A stretch of 64,000 nucleotides of DNA. It comes from Unio delphinus. Lineage: Eukaryota > Mollusca > Bivalvia > Unionida > Unionidae. The position numbers and the translations under genes are program-made. This document shows positions 6,180 to 16,149 of the stretch, in pieces. The stretch covers positions 4,145,501 through 4,209,500 of the forward strand of contig JAQISU010000132.1 in the NCBI GenBank assembly GCA_029339505.1. Direction: 5' to 3'. Numbering within the stretch: position 1 is the stretch's first letter; every line of letters starts with the position of its first letter. The notes below the pieces were generated by a model. The model saw nothing but the letters and a program-made list of their open reading frames with translations. It did no database searches and had not been told where the DNA came from.

Positions 6180-9100
6180 ATGATGGAGTTCAAGAGATTG
6201 ACTTCGAGAAATGCTAAATTTAATGCTGATTTTAAGAGAGTATTGAAAATCAGTCCTAGATGTAATCTCGATAGACCCAAAAAACGTAACAAACGTCCAA
6301 GAGACGGAAACATGAAAGAGTTTAAGAGATTATTGAAAATCAGTCCTAGATTTAATCTCGATAGACCAAAACAACGTAACAAACGTCCAAGAGACGGAAA
6401 CATGAAAGAGTTTAAGAGATTATTGAAAATCAGTCCTAGATTTAATCTCGATAGACCAAAACAACGTAACAAACGTCCAAGAGACGGAAACATGAAAGAG
6501 TTTAAGAGATTATTGAAAATCAGTCCTAGATTTAATCTCGATAGACCAAAACAACGTAACAAATTTAATCGCGATAAACCCAAAATCCTTCGGATTTCAA
6601 AAACGTCCAAGAGAGATTACCCCTGGAAAGATGCTCAATTCAATCTCGATATAGTTTCTAATACACCAAAGAATACAATTCTTGATAAAGCCATGATTAG
6701 TAAAATCAGAGATTGTTTTAATGAATTCAAACGTGATGGAGCATCTTATTGTTGGTCAACATTTCGAATTGATGGTGTTGTTGATGCTACCATGAATGAT
6801 GAAAAAGCAGCAGTGATAATTTCACGTGTTGGGGAAAAACGGCATTTTTTCCGAATCAAATTCATTATCGAAGTCGATGGCAAATGGATTATTAAGGATA
6901 AATTTGAACCAATCCTCAAGAATAAAAAAGCTGTCATTGTGAGTAGAGATTCCAAACCAGGAATTCTAACCGGCATTGACAAACCATACTACGAAAGATC
7001 TTATCCCGTAACAGCAATGGTTTATGGGATATATCCGTTAAATGATAAACCCGATATCGCAAAACTAGCTCCTATGAAATATTCGTCAGGGCTTAATTGT
7101 GTAGCAGAACGAATAATAGAACATTTCACAAATGCATCCCGAGGAAATAAACTAACTGATCTGCGACGTAGAAAAATAACCGAGTGGGAACTGACAGTGA
7201 AACAGCATGGTGCAAAGATTTCTGATATAGCTAAATTAGAAGCATCATTAAAATTCCCAATATCAGTAACAACAATAACCGGAGAAGTATTATACGAACC
7301 GAAATATCAATCGCGAGGAGCCCCAATACAGATTATTGATCATAACAAACACGCGTGGACACCTGCGGTAACAATATTTCCACGAGAACGAACCGTGAAA
7401 TATATTCCTAAGGAGTTCGTCGGGGATGTTTTCTATGAAGAGAGATTATTTGATGCTATTCATGCGTTGTGTAAGGATGATCCTGTGTCAGTGTGGCTAC
7501 TTAGAAGTGATGAAGAATTCGATCAATTTGTAAAACCAAATGGTGAATTATATCGCATTGAAGAATTAGATAACAGAATGAGAAAAATCGCTAGTGATTT
7601 TTCACCGCAGAATTCCCATGAAAAACTACTCACGGATAGTTTTACTATTCCATCAGTGGTAGCTCACTTCGCAAGAGAAAAAAACTCATGGCGTCCAACA
7701 CGAAGTGATTTTCTCGAAGATGTTAAATTGAGTTGCGTCGAATTTGGTCATGGAGGACTGTGGAATACGAAATACCATCGTGATGGTATGATTTCAATTG
7801 ATATAGCCGCGTGTTATCCCGGAAGTTTTCTCGGGTATGGGGAATGCGCTGAGTACTTCAAACGATTTGGACACCCCACGCATGAAATGACTCGTGTTGC
7901 GATTAATGGACCATTGCCTGATTTTGATTTAACCGGATTCGCTCGTGTGATATCATTTGAATTAGCTACAGGGTTACATCCGTGTAGTTATGTTTGGCTC
8001 GGTAGACACCTATCTGAAAAACACTGGATGCCAATAGTGCTATTGAGATATATGATTGATTGTGGTATGCTAATATCGTTGATTGTTTCCGAGGCTATTA
8101 TATGCTATCGAGCTCAGAAAGAAGTTTGGCTACCACAACCCAATCTAAATAGAATAATCAACGAACTACGAAAACAGTTTCCAGATTTCAGTGAAGAAGA
8201 AATCATAAATTGGTCTAAGAAGTTATTTGAAATTAAAAAAGAACAAACAAAAGATCTCGGAAGAAGAATAATCGGTAAATTTACCCAGGGTGGACGATAC
8301 GATAACGCAAAATATTCTTCGCGGTTGATCATAGATGTCGCTGAATACGATTTTATTGTAGCGGATTTAATGAAACAGGGAAAACTTGTATCCCGTAAGG
8401 ATGCTTTTCTATCCAATGGTGAGAAATTAGGTACGGTTGTTACCTACTGTGATGGATATAATTCCCAGTACACACATTTGAGAAGTTCAATGTTAGCCTA
8501 TGCTTGCATTAATCTATTTTCGATGATAAATAGATTTCCTAATACCGCGGTTAGAGTAGCCACTGATTCGATGTATATACATAATAAGTACAAATCAGCT
8601 GTAGCTAAATTCACAGATCCCGAAGAAAATTGGGGGTGTTGGCGATTTAAAAAGGAGATGCTACATGAGTATTGTGAATCCGCAGACGTTGCCATGGATG
8701 ATAAATATATTTGTTGTAACCGTATTGAAATTGGAAACACTAGTGTTTCTACAGAATTTTCTAATGCACCACCGGTATCTGATCCAGTATGTAGATACAA
8801 GACAGTTTATTTAAACGGTTTTGGTGGGTCAGGAAAGACAACGCGTGCAATTGAATTATATCGTGGTGGTGGAAATACTTGTATTTCTACTAACATGATT
8901 GTGCTAACACCGACTCATAGACTCGCCAGAGAGATGATACAACGAGGGGTAAATGCTTGCACTTATCACAGCTTCTTTCGATGGAAGGGTGACAAATGGA
9001 CTCCTGATCGAATGGGTGATAAATTCATTCCTGAAATCATAATCTGGGATGAAATATGCACAGTGTCATTAGATGTATTAAAAACATTTCTTGAGTGGTT

Positions 9101-10085
9101 GTTAACCAAAAACACAAAAGTCGTCATGTGCGGGGATCAAGGCCAACCACCACCATTTGTCGGTGCATCTCCACATGAATGGCTAAAGGGTTTTGTAGAC
9201 TACTATGAAGAAATCACCACTGATTATAGATCACTTGATGAACGATTACGCGAGTTCAAAGCGCTAATTAGATTACAACCGGATAGAATCCAATGCGAAA
9301 TAGCGCGTGAAGTGATTTCAGAAACCCCAATGAATGATTTCTGGGAAACATGGAGACCAAACGATTTGATCATTGCAAGTAGAAAAATAGTCAGGGATAC
9401 ACTTCAGATGAAGTTATTTGAATTGCATAAAGAAAAATTTGCAACGCTTCCAGTACCCCTTTGTTATAGGCCATCGGATACACGAAAACAGAATATTGAA
9501 GTTGATATTCCAGGACAGAGTGAAAAACAAATTCTGGTATTAAATGATATTGTGCTGGTTGATATCAATGTCGTTGAAGATGCATTGCGTGCTAATAAAT
9601 CCCCGTGGACGCTAGGATACGCAGCAACAATACACTCTTCACAGGGATTGACTATATCGGATACAATTGTTTGGATGGTAGATAATCGCATCGAATGGTC
9701 AAATTTAGTCTATCTCGCAGTATCCAGAGTACGAAACATAAATCAACTTCGAAGAATTGTCCTCGATGATGAAATCATTGGTGATGATAATGACACAACA
9801 ATAAGTGATATTGATGTTAGCATCATTAATAAAAAACTCTCCGGTTACAAACAACAGGACAAAAAAAAACAACGAGAATTTGATATTGATGCTAAATTAA
9901 TAATCACTTTGAAGAAACAACAGAATAATCACTGCGCGAGTTGCAATTGTATAATGCGTTGGCAGTATTCGGATAAGGATCCTCGCCAATTTACCGTAGA
10001 CAGAAAAAATAACAATCTCGGTCATGTCAGAAATAATGTGATGTTGACTTGTCTTGAGTGCAATAGACGCAACGGCGCTAGTTAA
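6180..10085 (+). CDS. Replication protein: type B DNA polymerase fused to SF1 helicase and HNH nuclease
   Basis: A 1301-residue protein. Residues 37-126 are three identical 30-residue basic repeats. About 500-830 is a protein-primed-like B-family polymerase: motif A around D541 (IDIAACYPG), motif B around K700 (IGKFTQGG), motif C around D796 (VATDSMYI). I see no clear 3'-5' exonuclease motifs before it, so proofreading may be missing or very diverged. About 878-1225 is an SF1 helicase of RecD/Pif1 type: Walker A GFGGSGKT (880-887, K886), WDE at 956-958, GDQGQPPP (from 985), and HSSQG (1152-1156). Residues about 1245-1301 are an HNH-type zinc nuclease with C1252/C1255 and C1291/C1294. Polintons normally encode the polymerase alone; here unwinding and nicking are in the same chain. 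The gene ends 8 bp inside the convergent integrase gene. The first of two adjacent ATGs is used, 34 bp after a TATA box. Confidence 0.93.
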   Translation: MMEFKRLTSRNAKFNADFKRVLKISPRCNLDRPKKRNKRPRDGNMKEFKRLLKISPRFNLDRPKQRNKRPRDGNMKEFKRLLKISPRFNLDRPKQRNKRPRDGNMKEFKRLLKISPRFNLDRPKQRNKFNRDKPKILRISKTSKRDYPWKDAQFNLDIVSNTPKNTILDKAMISKIRDCFNEFKRDGASYCWSTFRIDGVVDATMNDEKAAVIISRVGEKRHFFRIKFIIEVDGKWIIKDKFEPILKNKKAVIVSRDSKPGILTGIDKPYYERSYPVTAMVYGIYPLNDKPDIAKLAPMKYSSGLNCVAERIIEHFTNASRGNKLTDLRRRKITEWELTVKQHGAKISDIAKLEASLKFPISVTTITGEVLYEPKYQSRGAPIQIIDHNKHAWTPAVTIFPRERTVKYIPKEFVGDVFYEERLFDAIHALCKDDPVSVWLLRSDEEFDQFVKPNGELYRIEELDNRMRKIASDFSPQNSHEKLLTDSFTIPSVVAHFAREKNSWRPTRSDFLEDVKLSCVEFGHGGLWNTKYHRDGMISIDIAACYPGSFLGYGECAEYFKRFGHPTHEMTRVAINGPLPDFDLTGFARVISFELATGLHPCSYVWLGRHLSEKHWMPIVLLRYMIDCGMLISLIVSEAIICYRAQKEVWLPQPNLNRIINELRKQFPDFSEEEIINWSKKLFEIKKEQTKDLGRRIIGKFTQGGRYDNAKYSSRLIIDVAEYDFIVADLMKQGKLVSRKDAFLSNGEKLGTVVTYCDGYNSQYTHLRSSMLAYACINLFSMINRFPNTAVRVATDSMYIHNKYKSAVAKFTDPEENWGCWRFKKEMLHEYCESADVAMDDKYICCNRIEIGNTSVSTEFSNAPPVSDPVCRYKTVYLNGFGGSGKTTRAIELYRGGGNTCISTNMIVLTPTHRLAREMIQRGVNACTYHSFFRWKGDKWTPDRMGDKFIPEIIIWDEICTVSLDVLKTFLEWLLTKNTKVVMCGDQGQPPPFVGASPHEWLKGFVDYYEEITTDYRSLDERLREFKALIRLQPDRIQCEIAREVISETPMNDFWETWRPNDLIIASRKIVRDTLQMKLFELHKEKFATLPVPLCYRPSDTRKQNIEVDIPGQSEKQILVLNDIVLVDINVVEDALRANKSPWTLGYAATIHSSQGLTISDTIVWMVDNRIEWSNLVYLAVSRVRNINQLRRIVLDDEIIGDDNDTTISDIDVSIINKKLSGYKQQDKKKQREFDIDAKLIITLKKQQNNHCASCNCIMRWQYSDKDPRQFTVDRKNNNLGHVRNNVMLTCLECNRRNGAS
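6288..6557 (+). repeat. Three 90-bp in-frame repeats in the replication gene
   Basis: Three essentially identical 90-bp units start at 6288, 6378 and 6468, preceded by one degenerate copy (6180-6287). Each encodes 30 residues with NKRPRDGNMKEF and KISPRFNLDRP. Near identity at the DNA level points to recent expansion. The antisense frame is also open here, which is a by-product of the repeat. Confidence 0.9.
6582..6598. repeat. Palindrome family 2 copy inside the replication gene
   Basis: AAATCC-TTC-GGATTT encodes Lys-Ile-Leu-Arg-Ile-Ser between the 30-residue repeats and the conserved part. It matches the intergenic palindrome at 3829-3845 in 16 of 17 bases. Confidence 0.75.
8734..8749. repeat. 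Palindrome family 1 copy at the polymerase-helicase junction
   Basis: GAAACACTAGTGTTTC is a perfect 16-bp palindrome. It encodes Asn-Thr-Ser-Val-Ser (853-857) in the linker between the polymerase and helicase modules. Confidence 0.75.
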
Positions 10086-11040
10086 GACCATGCGGTGGCA
10101 ATTGAGTATCCTCGGGAATCACTTGTAGTTGTTGTCGAGTAAAACCCCGCTGAGGGGCAGTTGAATCCAGTTTATAGACTGGAGGTCTACCAGTTGATCG
10201 TGTTATACTAGATATCTTATGCGTAGTGACGCTCCAAATAGGATCAGTAGCCCTTTTTCTACCCCCTTCAAGCTCTCCTGGTTCGTATAAGTACCTCACA
10301 ATGACACTACTACCAAGAATTGGTTGGGAAATGCTAGCGTTTCTAGGGAAATCTTTTTGTGGTTGTACGGGTATTGACTTCTTTTTAATCGCGTTGATAG
10401 GTTTCATGTTGATTGTTCTAGTAATCTCGTTATTCAGTGCAGTAATCACAGATGGTAATCTTTTAACCCATTCACTGGATCGCTTTTCTTGAATGAATTC
10501 TTTTGCGTATTGATATCCAAATAACCGCTCAGCAATCGTCCGATTAAATCGTTCTACAATGGCCTGATCGCGATGTAGCGCAGTATGCCCTCGTCGTATG
10601 GTGACATTATGATGTTTCATTGTAGATAACACTGCACCCTGAAATTCCTTGCCAGGATCAACTTGTAACAGATTTGGCCAGTGCAGAGGACCTCGTCGAT
10701 AAATCCTTTCAAATGCAGAAGCGACTTCAGTGGCCGATTTTGTTTTCAGCGGTTCTGCTTCTTTGTATCGACTCGCAACATCAACTACGGTTAACGCATA
10801 TTTGTAACCACGATCATGTGGCAGAAATAATATATCAGCCTGATGAACTTCATTAGGAGCGGTCACATCAAAATGCGAGAATTGAATTTGTTTAGGCGGT
10901 GGTAGATAAATTTGCCATAGTGCCTGTTTGGATAACCAATTAGCCGCAGTGGTTTTTTTCACTTTTGCAGCTCTAGCGAGTTTATTGATTGCAGCGTTAC
11001 CCCTCCAGTATCCCCTCGGAGAATAATAAATTGATTCCAT
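10078..11040 (-). CDS. Polinton-type retroviral-like integrase (DDE)
   Basis: A 320-residue protein with an rve integrase core. The catalytic triad is D69 (HQADILFLP), D128 (LQVDPGKEF) and E163 (AIVERFNRT), with 34 residues between the last two. Around residues 10-45 lies a helix-turn-helix-like N-terminal region. After the core, a linker (about 215-240) carries NASIS at 234-238, encoded by a family 1 palindrome. Residues about 243-312 form an SH3/chromo-like beta domain with RYLYEPGE and PPVYKLD. The enzyme would insert the element into host DNA. The ATG at 11040 is chosen because the frame upstream has only a GTG at 11058, inside the PLA2 frame. The ATG lies 4 bp after the PLA2 stop, and the gene is convergent with the replication gene. 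Confidence 0.95.
   Translation of the reverse strand: MESIYYSPRGYWRGNAAINKLARAAKVKKTTAANWLSKQALWQIYLPPPKQIQFSHFDVTAPNEVHQADILFLPHDRGYKYALTVVDVASRYKEAEPLKTKSATEVASAFERIYRRGPLHWPNLLQVDPGKEFQGAVLSTMKHHNVTIRRGHTALHRDQAIVERFNRTIAERLFGYQYAKEFIQEKRSSEWVKRLPSVITALNNEITRTINMKPINAIKKKSIPVQPQKDFPRNASISQPILGSSVIVRYLYEPGELEGGRKRATDPIWSVTTHKISSITRSTGRPPVYKLDSTAPQRGFTRQQLQVIPEDTQLPPHGLN
10328..10343. repeat. Palindrome family 1 copy inside the integrase gene
   Basis: GAAATGCTAGCGTTTC is a 16-bp palindrome with one mismatched pair. On the minus strand it encodes Asn-Ala-Ser-Ile-Ser in the linker between the integrase core and the C-terminal domain. Confidence 0.7.
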
Positions 11041-11044
11041 ATTA

Positions 11045-11416
11045 TTAATTACCGGCACCTAACATCAATTTACTTTTCATAGCCGATTTTATCAAAAATG
11101 AAGACAATTTTTCTTTGAAGGATTTATCAGGAATAGCATTTAACGCATGAATTAATTTCACATCTGCTAGATGCCTGTGTTGCAGATTGCTGCTTTTATA
11201 AGCAACATCATGAAGGTGACAGGCCTTATCAATGGCGTTTATTGGTTCTTCTCCGGGGTTGGGTTGATTTTGATTATTGAGTCTGATATCAAGTCTGGTT
11301 CCCGGTCCACAGTAGCTATATCCTGGAAGGTGCTTTTCTCCGGGGTACTTTGCCCATGGGGTTCCAGGGAGTTTTGCTAATTTGGCTGCGATATCACCTC
11401 CTCGTTTTTTTTTAAA
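11045..11416 (-). CDS. Parvovirus-type phospholipase A2 domain, frame without a start codon
   Basis: The minus-strand frame is open from 11416 (after a TGA at 11417-11419) to a TAA at 11045-11047 and has no ATG before the domain. Counted from the CGA at 11404 it has 119 codons. It shows LPGTPW, then the calcium-loop motif YCGPG (31-35) and the catalytic helix motif DKACHLHDVAY (59-69) with His65-Asp66. This is the PLA2 signature of parvovirus VP1 and of adintovirus-like elements, where it opens the endosomal membrane during entry. All key residues are kept, so the frame is under selection or recently active. It ends in MLGAG, an adenain-like motif. It overlaps the DUF5679 gene in the -1 frame and the overlap begins at a slippery heptamer, so expression as a frameshift extension is likely. 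A homopolymer sequencing error is the alternative. Confidence 0.85.
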   Translation of the reverse strand, partial: FKKKRGGDIAAKLAKLPGTPWAKYPGEKHLPGYSYCGPGTRLDIRLNNQNQPNPGEEPINAIDKACHLHDVAYKSSNLQHRHLADVKLIHALNAIPDKSFKEKLSSFLIKSAMKSKLMLGAGN

Positions 11417-11562
11417 TCAGATTTCATAGACACAAATCTAAATTTCTTTGTACCACATTGCACGCATTTACCAGAAAGCGCTGATCGGTTATTTTTAGTT
11501 GTAATCGTCGTCACATCATCTGTGCCAGTACGCGTTCTACACTTCACACAATATAGATCCAT
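11377..11562 (-). CDS. DUF5679-type zinc-ribbon protein
   Basis: A 61-residue protein with C5-x-x-C8 (YCVKC) and C33-x-x-C36 (CVQCG) around a basic stretch with NNRSALSG, followed by TKKFRFVS. This is the pattern of the DUF5679 family found in many large DNA viruses and virus-like elements. Its function is unknown; nucleic-acid binding is usually assumed. In frame 0 the last eight residues after the A-run look unlike the family and end at TAG. The -1 frame leads straight into the PLA2 domain. The start at 11562 is 17 bp from the ATPase ATG at 11580 on the other strand. The short product may be a real termination product or simply the N-terminal part of a longer protein. Confidence 0.85.
   Translation of the reverse strand: MDLYCVKCRTRTGTDDVTTITTKNNRSALSGKCVQCGTKKFRFVSMKSDLKKNEEVISQPN
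11404..11410 (-). promoter_or_regulatory. Candidate -1 ribosomal frameshift site A AAA AAC
   Basis: Nine A residues followed by C (11413 down to 11404) place A AAA AAC exactly in the DUF5679 frame with codons AAA and AAC. A -1 slip here gives CGA as the next codon, which is the first codon used by the PLA2 frame. The predicted extended product has 172 residues. The heptamer is of the type used by retroviruses such as MMTV. I could not assess a downstream pseudoknot. Confidence 0.65.
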
Positions 11563-11579
11563 AATTTATGTATAGAGAT
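11563..11579. promoter_or_regulatory. Minimal divergent intergenic region
   Basis: Only 17 bp separate the ATGs of the DUF5679 gene and the ATPase gene. The promoters must therefore lie inside the opposite coding regions, or the two transcripts must overlap. Confidence 0.5.
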
Positions 11580-12239
11580 ATGGATATAATTGATTTTTCA
11601 GCGACTAAAACAAGAGAACCAATTAAGCATCATGCAGCGCTACCAAACTCTATCCGGATGATTATAATCGGGCCATCTGGATCCGGTAAAACGCAATTGT
11701 TGCTAAATTTAATAATGAGATGGATGAAGTGGGATAAGTTGTATTTAATTGCCCCTAGCGTAGATGATCAACGATGTTATGAAGTGTTAAAGGATTTTAA
11801 CGAGAATGCATCAGAAATTAAGGGTGAGAATGCCATTGATTTTATAACCGATATCGATGAAGCACCGAGTATTGATGATATTGATGGAGATATTAACAAT
11901 TTAGTCGTATACGACGATATAATGTTGGATAAACAAAAGAATCCTGCTAGAATATTTTCCCGTGGGCGTCACAAAAACACTGACGTGATATATGTCACTC
12001 AACGCTACACTCAGGTTCCAAAAGTGATCAGAGATAACTGCAATATTCTTTCTGTATTCAACGGAGTTGATACTCATACTCTTAGAAATATTTGGCAGAC
12101 ATGGTGCTCTGATATGGACTTCAATCAATTTCGAGATTTCTTTAGTCATGCTCAGTCGACTCCGCACGGATTCGCAACAATAAATCTACATGATCCTCGG
12201 ACACGATATCGTATCGGACTGGATCAAATATTCGGTTAA
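11580..12239 (+). CDS. A32/FtsK-like genome-packaging ATPase
   Basis: A 219-residue P-loop ATPase. Walker A is GPSGSGKT at 31-38 and Walker B is NLVVYDD at 107-113. A conserved stretch FSRGRHKNTDVIYVTQRY (126-143) contains likely arginine-finger and sensor residues (R128/R130, Q141). This matches the FtsK-HerA type packaging ATPases of Polintons and nucleocytoplasmic viruses, which drive the genome into the preformed capsid. An upstream in-frame ATG at 11568 would add MYRD. I prefer 11580 because it leaves more room to the opposite gene, but both are possible. It is the last gene before the right terminus, a usual place in Polintons. Confidence 0.94.
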   Translation: MDIIDFSATKTREPIKHHAALPNSIRMIIIGPSGSGKTQLLLNLIMRWMKWDKLYLIAPSVDDQRCYEVLKDFNENASEIKGENAIDFITDIDEAPSIDDIDGDINNLVVYDDIMLDKQKNPARIFSRGRHKNTDVIYVTQRYTQVPKVIRDNCNILSVFNGVDTHTLRNIWQTWCSDMDFNQFRDFFSHAQSTPHGFATINLHDPRTRYRIGLDQIFG

Positions 12240-12267
12240 AATCATTTATTATTTTTTGTTAACCTGT

Positions 12268-14094
<1,827 letters not shown>

Positions 14095-14870
14095 TGGTAT
14101 CCGTACAGATTACATTACCTGTCTGATTTGAGCTAGGTCACAATTAGCTTACCTTATATGTCTTCTTGATGCAAACTATTATGAGTATCCAGTGTTGCAA
14201 TGTATGTATCCAATTCAGGTGTTTTTTTTTGTTTTTTTTTAAAAGCAAATGCCGGTGGTTAATGCACATTATTCAGAATTAGAGGGGAAAATAAACAAGA
14301 ATTTAAATTTCATCACGAAACTCCAATTTTGCACTAATGTCTGTTTGTTTACTTATATAATTTCAATAAATAAAAATATTCGTGTTTGTAATCTTGTTCT
14401 TCAGTTTATTTATTTGACTTTAATATTCCAAAATACCTGTGTTTGCATAAATATCTTTAAGTTTATTTAGTAACGCGAAACTCTCAAGGTTTGTATCTAT
14501 CGTTTTTAGTGTATTTGACTTCAGGAACCCAAGCTCTTGCATCGATATTTTCTTTCTCTCTTTGTGATAATCCAGCACATTCAATAAATACAATCTCAGT
14601 TCCTCATTTTGTTTGTTTTTTCTCATCTTCAGACTAAACAATTCACCACCGTATTATTGCCGCTGTTTCTATTATTAAATTTAAGTCACATTTGGCTTAG
14701 TATAAAACGTTATCACAACTACTAATGTCAGTGTGCATTTGTCTACGAGGTAATAAAAGCCTTGACGACTGATACCTTTGCGGACAGTATCGTGTATGTG
14801 GCAATGATAATGGTGGTGGTGGTGGTGGTTATAATGGCTGTGCATGAAATTATAAACATAGAAACAAATT
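14095..14870. repeat. Segmental duplication family A, copy 1
   Basis: The segment begins with ACATTACCTGTCTGATTTGA and later has GCACATTATTCAGAATTAGA. The same order of blocks recurs at 17,370-18,110 and 20,055-21,000 with clear divergence. The end of this copy matches the end of copy 3 (a GCGGACAGTATCGTG-like stretch). No coding content was seen. Confidence 0.75.
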
Positions 14871-15010
14871 TTTATTTTGCCTATGCTTGTACTTTATTTA
14901 CAACTAAACATCAGCTATTTCCAAGTAAGAGGATTTGTCGGCTACAAAGTAGTCATTCATATCCACCGTTATCAAATTATCGTTTGTATGAATCCTTTTG
15001 TGCGTTTCAA

Positions 15011-15248
15011 TCCAGAATGTATATCAGATGATTTTCACCATGCGTTTTACGAACGAATTACCAATCTACTGGTTGATGCAAAGTGTTCAAAATGTAATAT
15101 TTAGGGCAGATGAACCAGTATGAGGACTTCCAGAATGTATATCAGATGATTTTCACCATGCGTTTTACGAACGAATTACCAATCTACTGGTTGATGCAAA
15201 GTGTTCAGAATGTAATATTCAGGGTAGATGAACCAGTATGAGGACTTC
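15011..15248. repeat. 118-bp tandem duplication
   Basis: A unit starting TCCAGAATGTATATCAGATG at 15011 is repeated from 15129 with only a few differences (for example AAAATG against AGAATG). The duplication is recent. Confidence 0.93.
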
Positions 15249-16149
15249 TTAGATATGTTATCTAGAAGGAGTCGATATTTTTTCCTTAAACAAGGTTAAC
15301 AAAAACACATACAATGATTAATAAGGACGCTGCTTATTCATAACAATCATTAAAGTTGTTGAAAAAGCCGTACCATTGTTTAAAGTGAATAAAATTAACC
15401 TTTTAAACATAGAGATTACCACAACAAAACTGGCCTCTCCTTAATCTCTGCCTTACTCGATAGCAGGATAATGTTGGATGACACATACCGGTAAACTATT
15501 GAGAGAGCACAATATGTCAACCTTGAAACCTGCATTTTAAAAGAACTGGCATCGACTTAATGGGCTAGTGGCATTCAGAATCAAAAACATACCCTTATCA
15601 TGATATACATTAGAAGCCTTGACTACATTATCGCTTTGTGAAGGTAAACTATTTGATGGCTCTTTCTAACTTCATTCTGTGGAGTTAATAAAGTGTCACA
15701 ATAATGTTTTGTTCCTTCTACGTTTCGAGTTGAATGCAGGTGGTGTGGATTTCACGTTATTTAGGCATGGAACAATACAGCTGGATCCCAAAAATATATT
15801 GAATTACGTACTGACGTAAATTTAGTTATATGTACCTTTTCATGTAAAAACAGAAATTAGATACCGATATACCTTACTGCAACTGTAAAATGTCAGTAGC
15901 TAGCAAAATGGACGGCGATCGTTTCAAACTGTAGTATACTCATTGATTATCATCAAGGTTTTTATGTATTACTTAGCTATTACATACCTTTCATTTCTAA
16001 TTCCAGAATCCCATCGTTGACTGTTCTGCAAATAGCATCTTGCGATCTTAACATGCCCATCGTGTCTTTTGAATGACGACATACGTTTGATGACGTGAGT
16101 TGTTAACCCAATACATTGACGATGTTAGTTAGGCCCGGTCTGCAAAAAA
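15249..16149. other. Host intergenic DNA, nothing recognised
   Basis: No open frame of note, no low-complexity array and no recognisable transposon part. Confidence 0.5.

Noticed and set aside
6170..6610. Minus-strand frame of 146 codons opposite the polymerase repeats
   Set aside because: The period is 90 bp, so a stop-free antisense phase repeats automatically. No protein family matches.
10226..10856. Plus frames opposite the integrase
   Set aside because: Shadows of the integrase gene, which has all three catalytic residues on the other strand.
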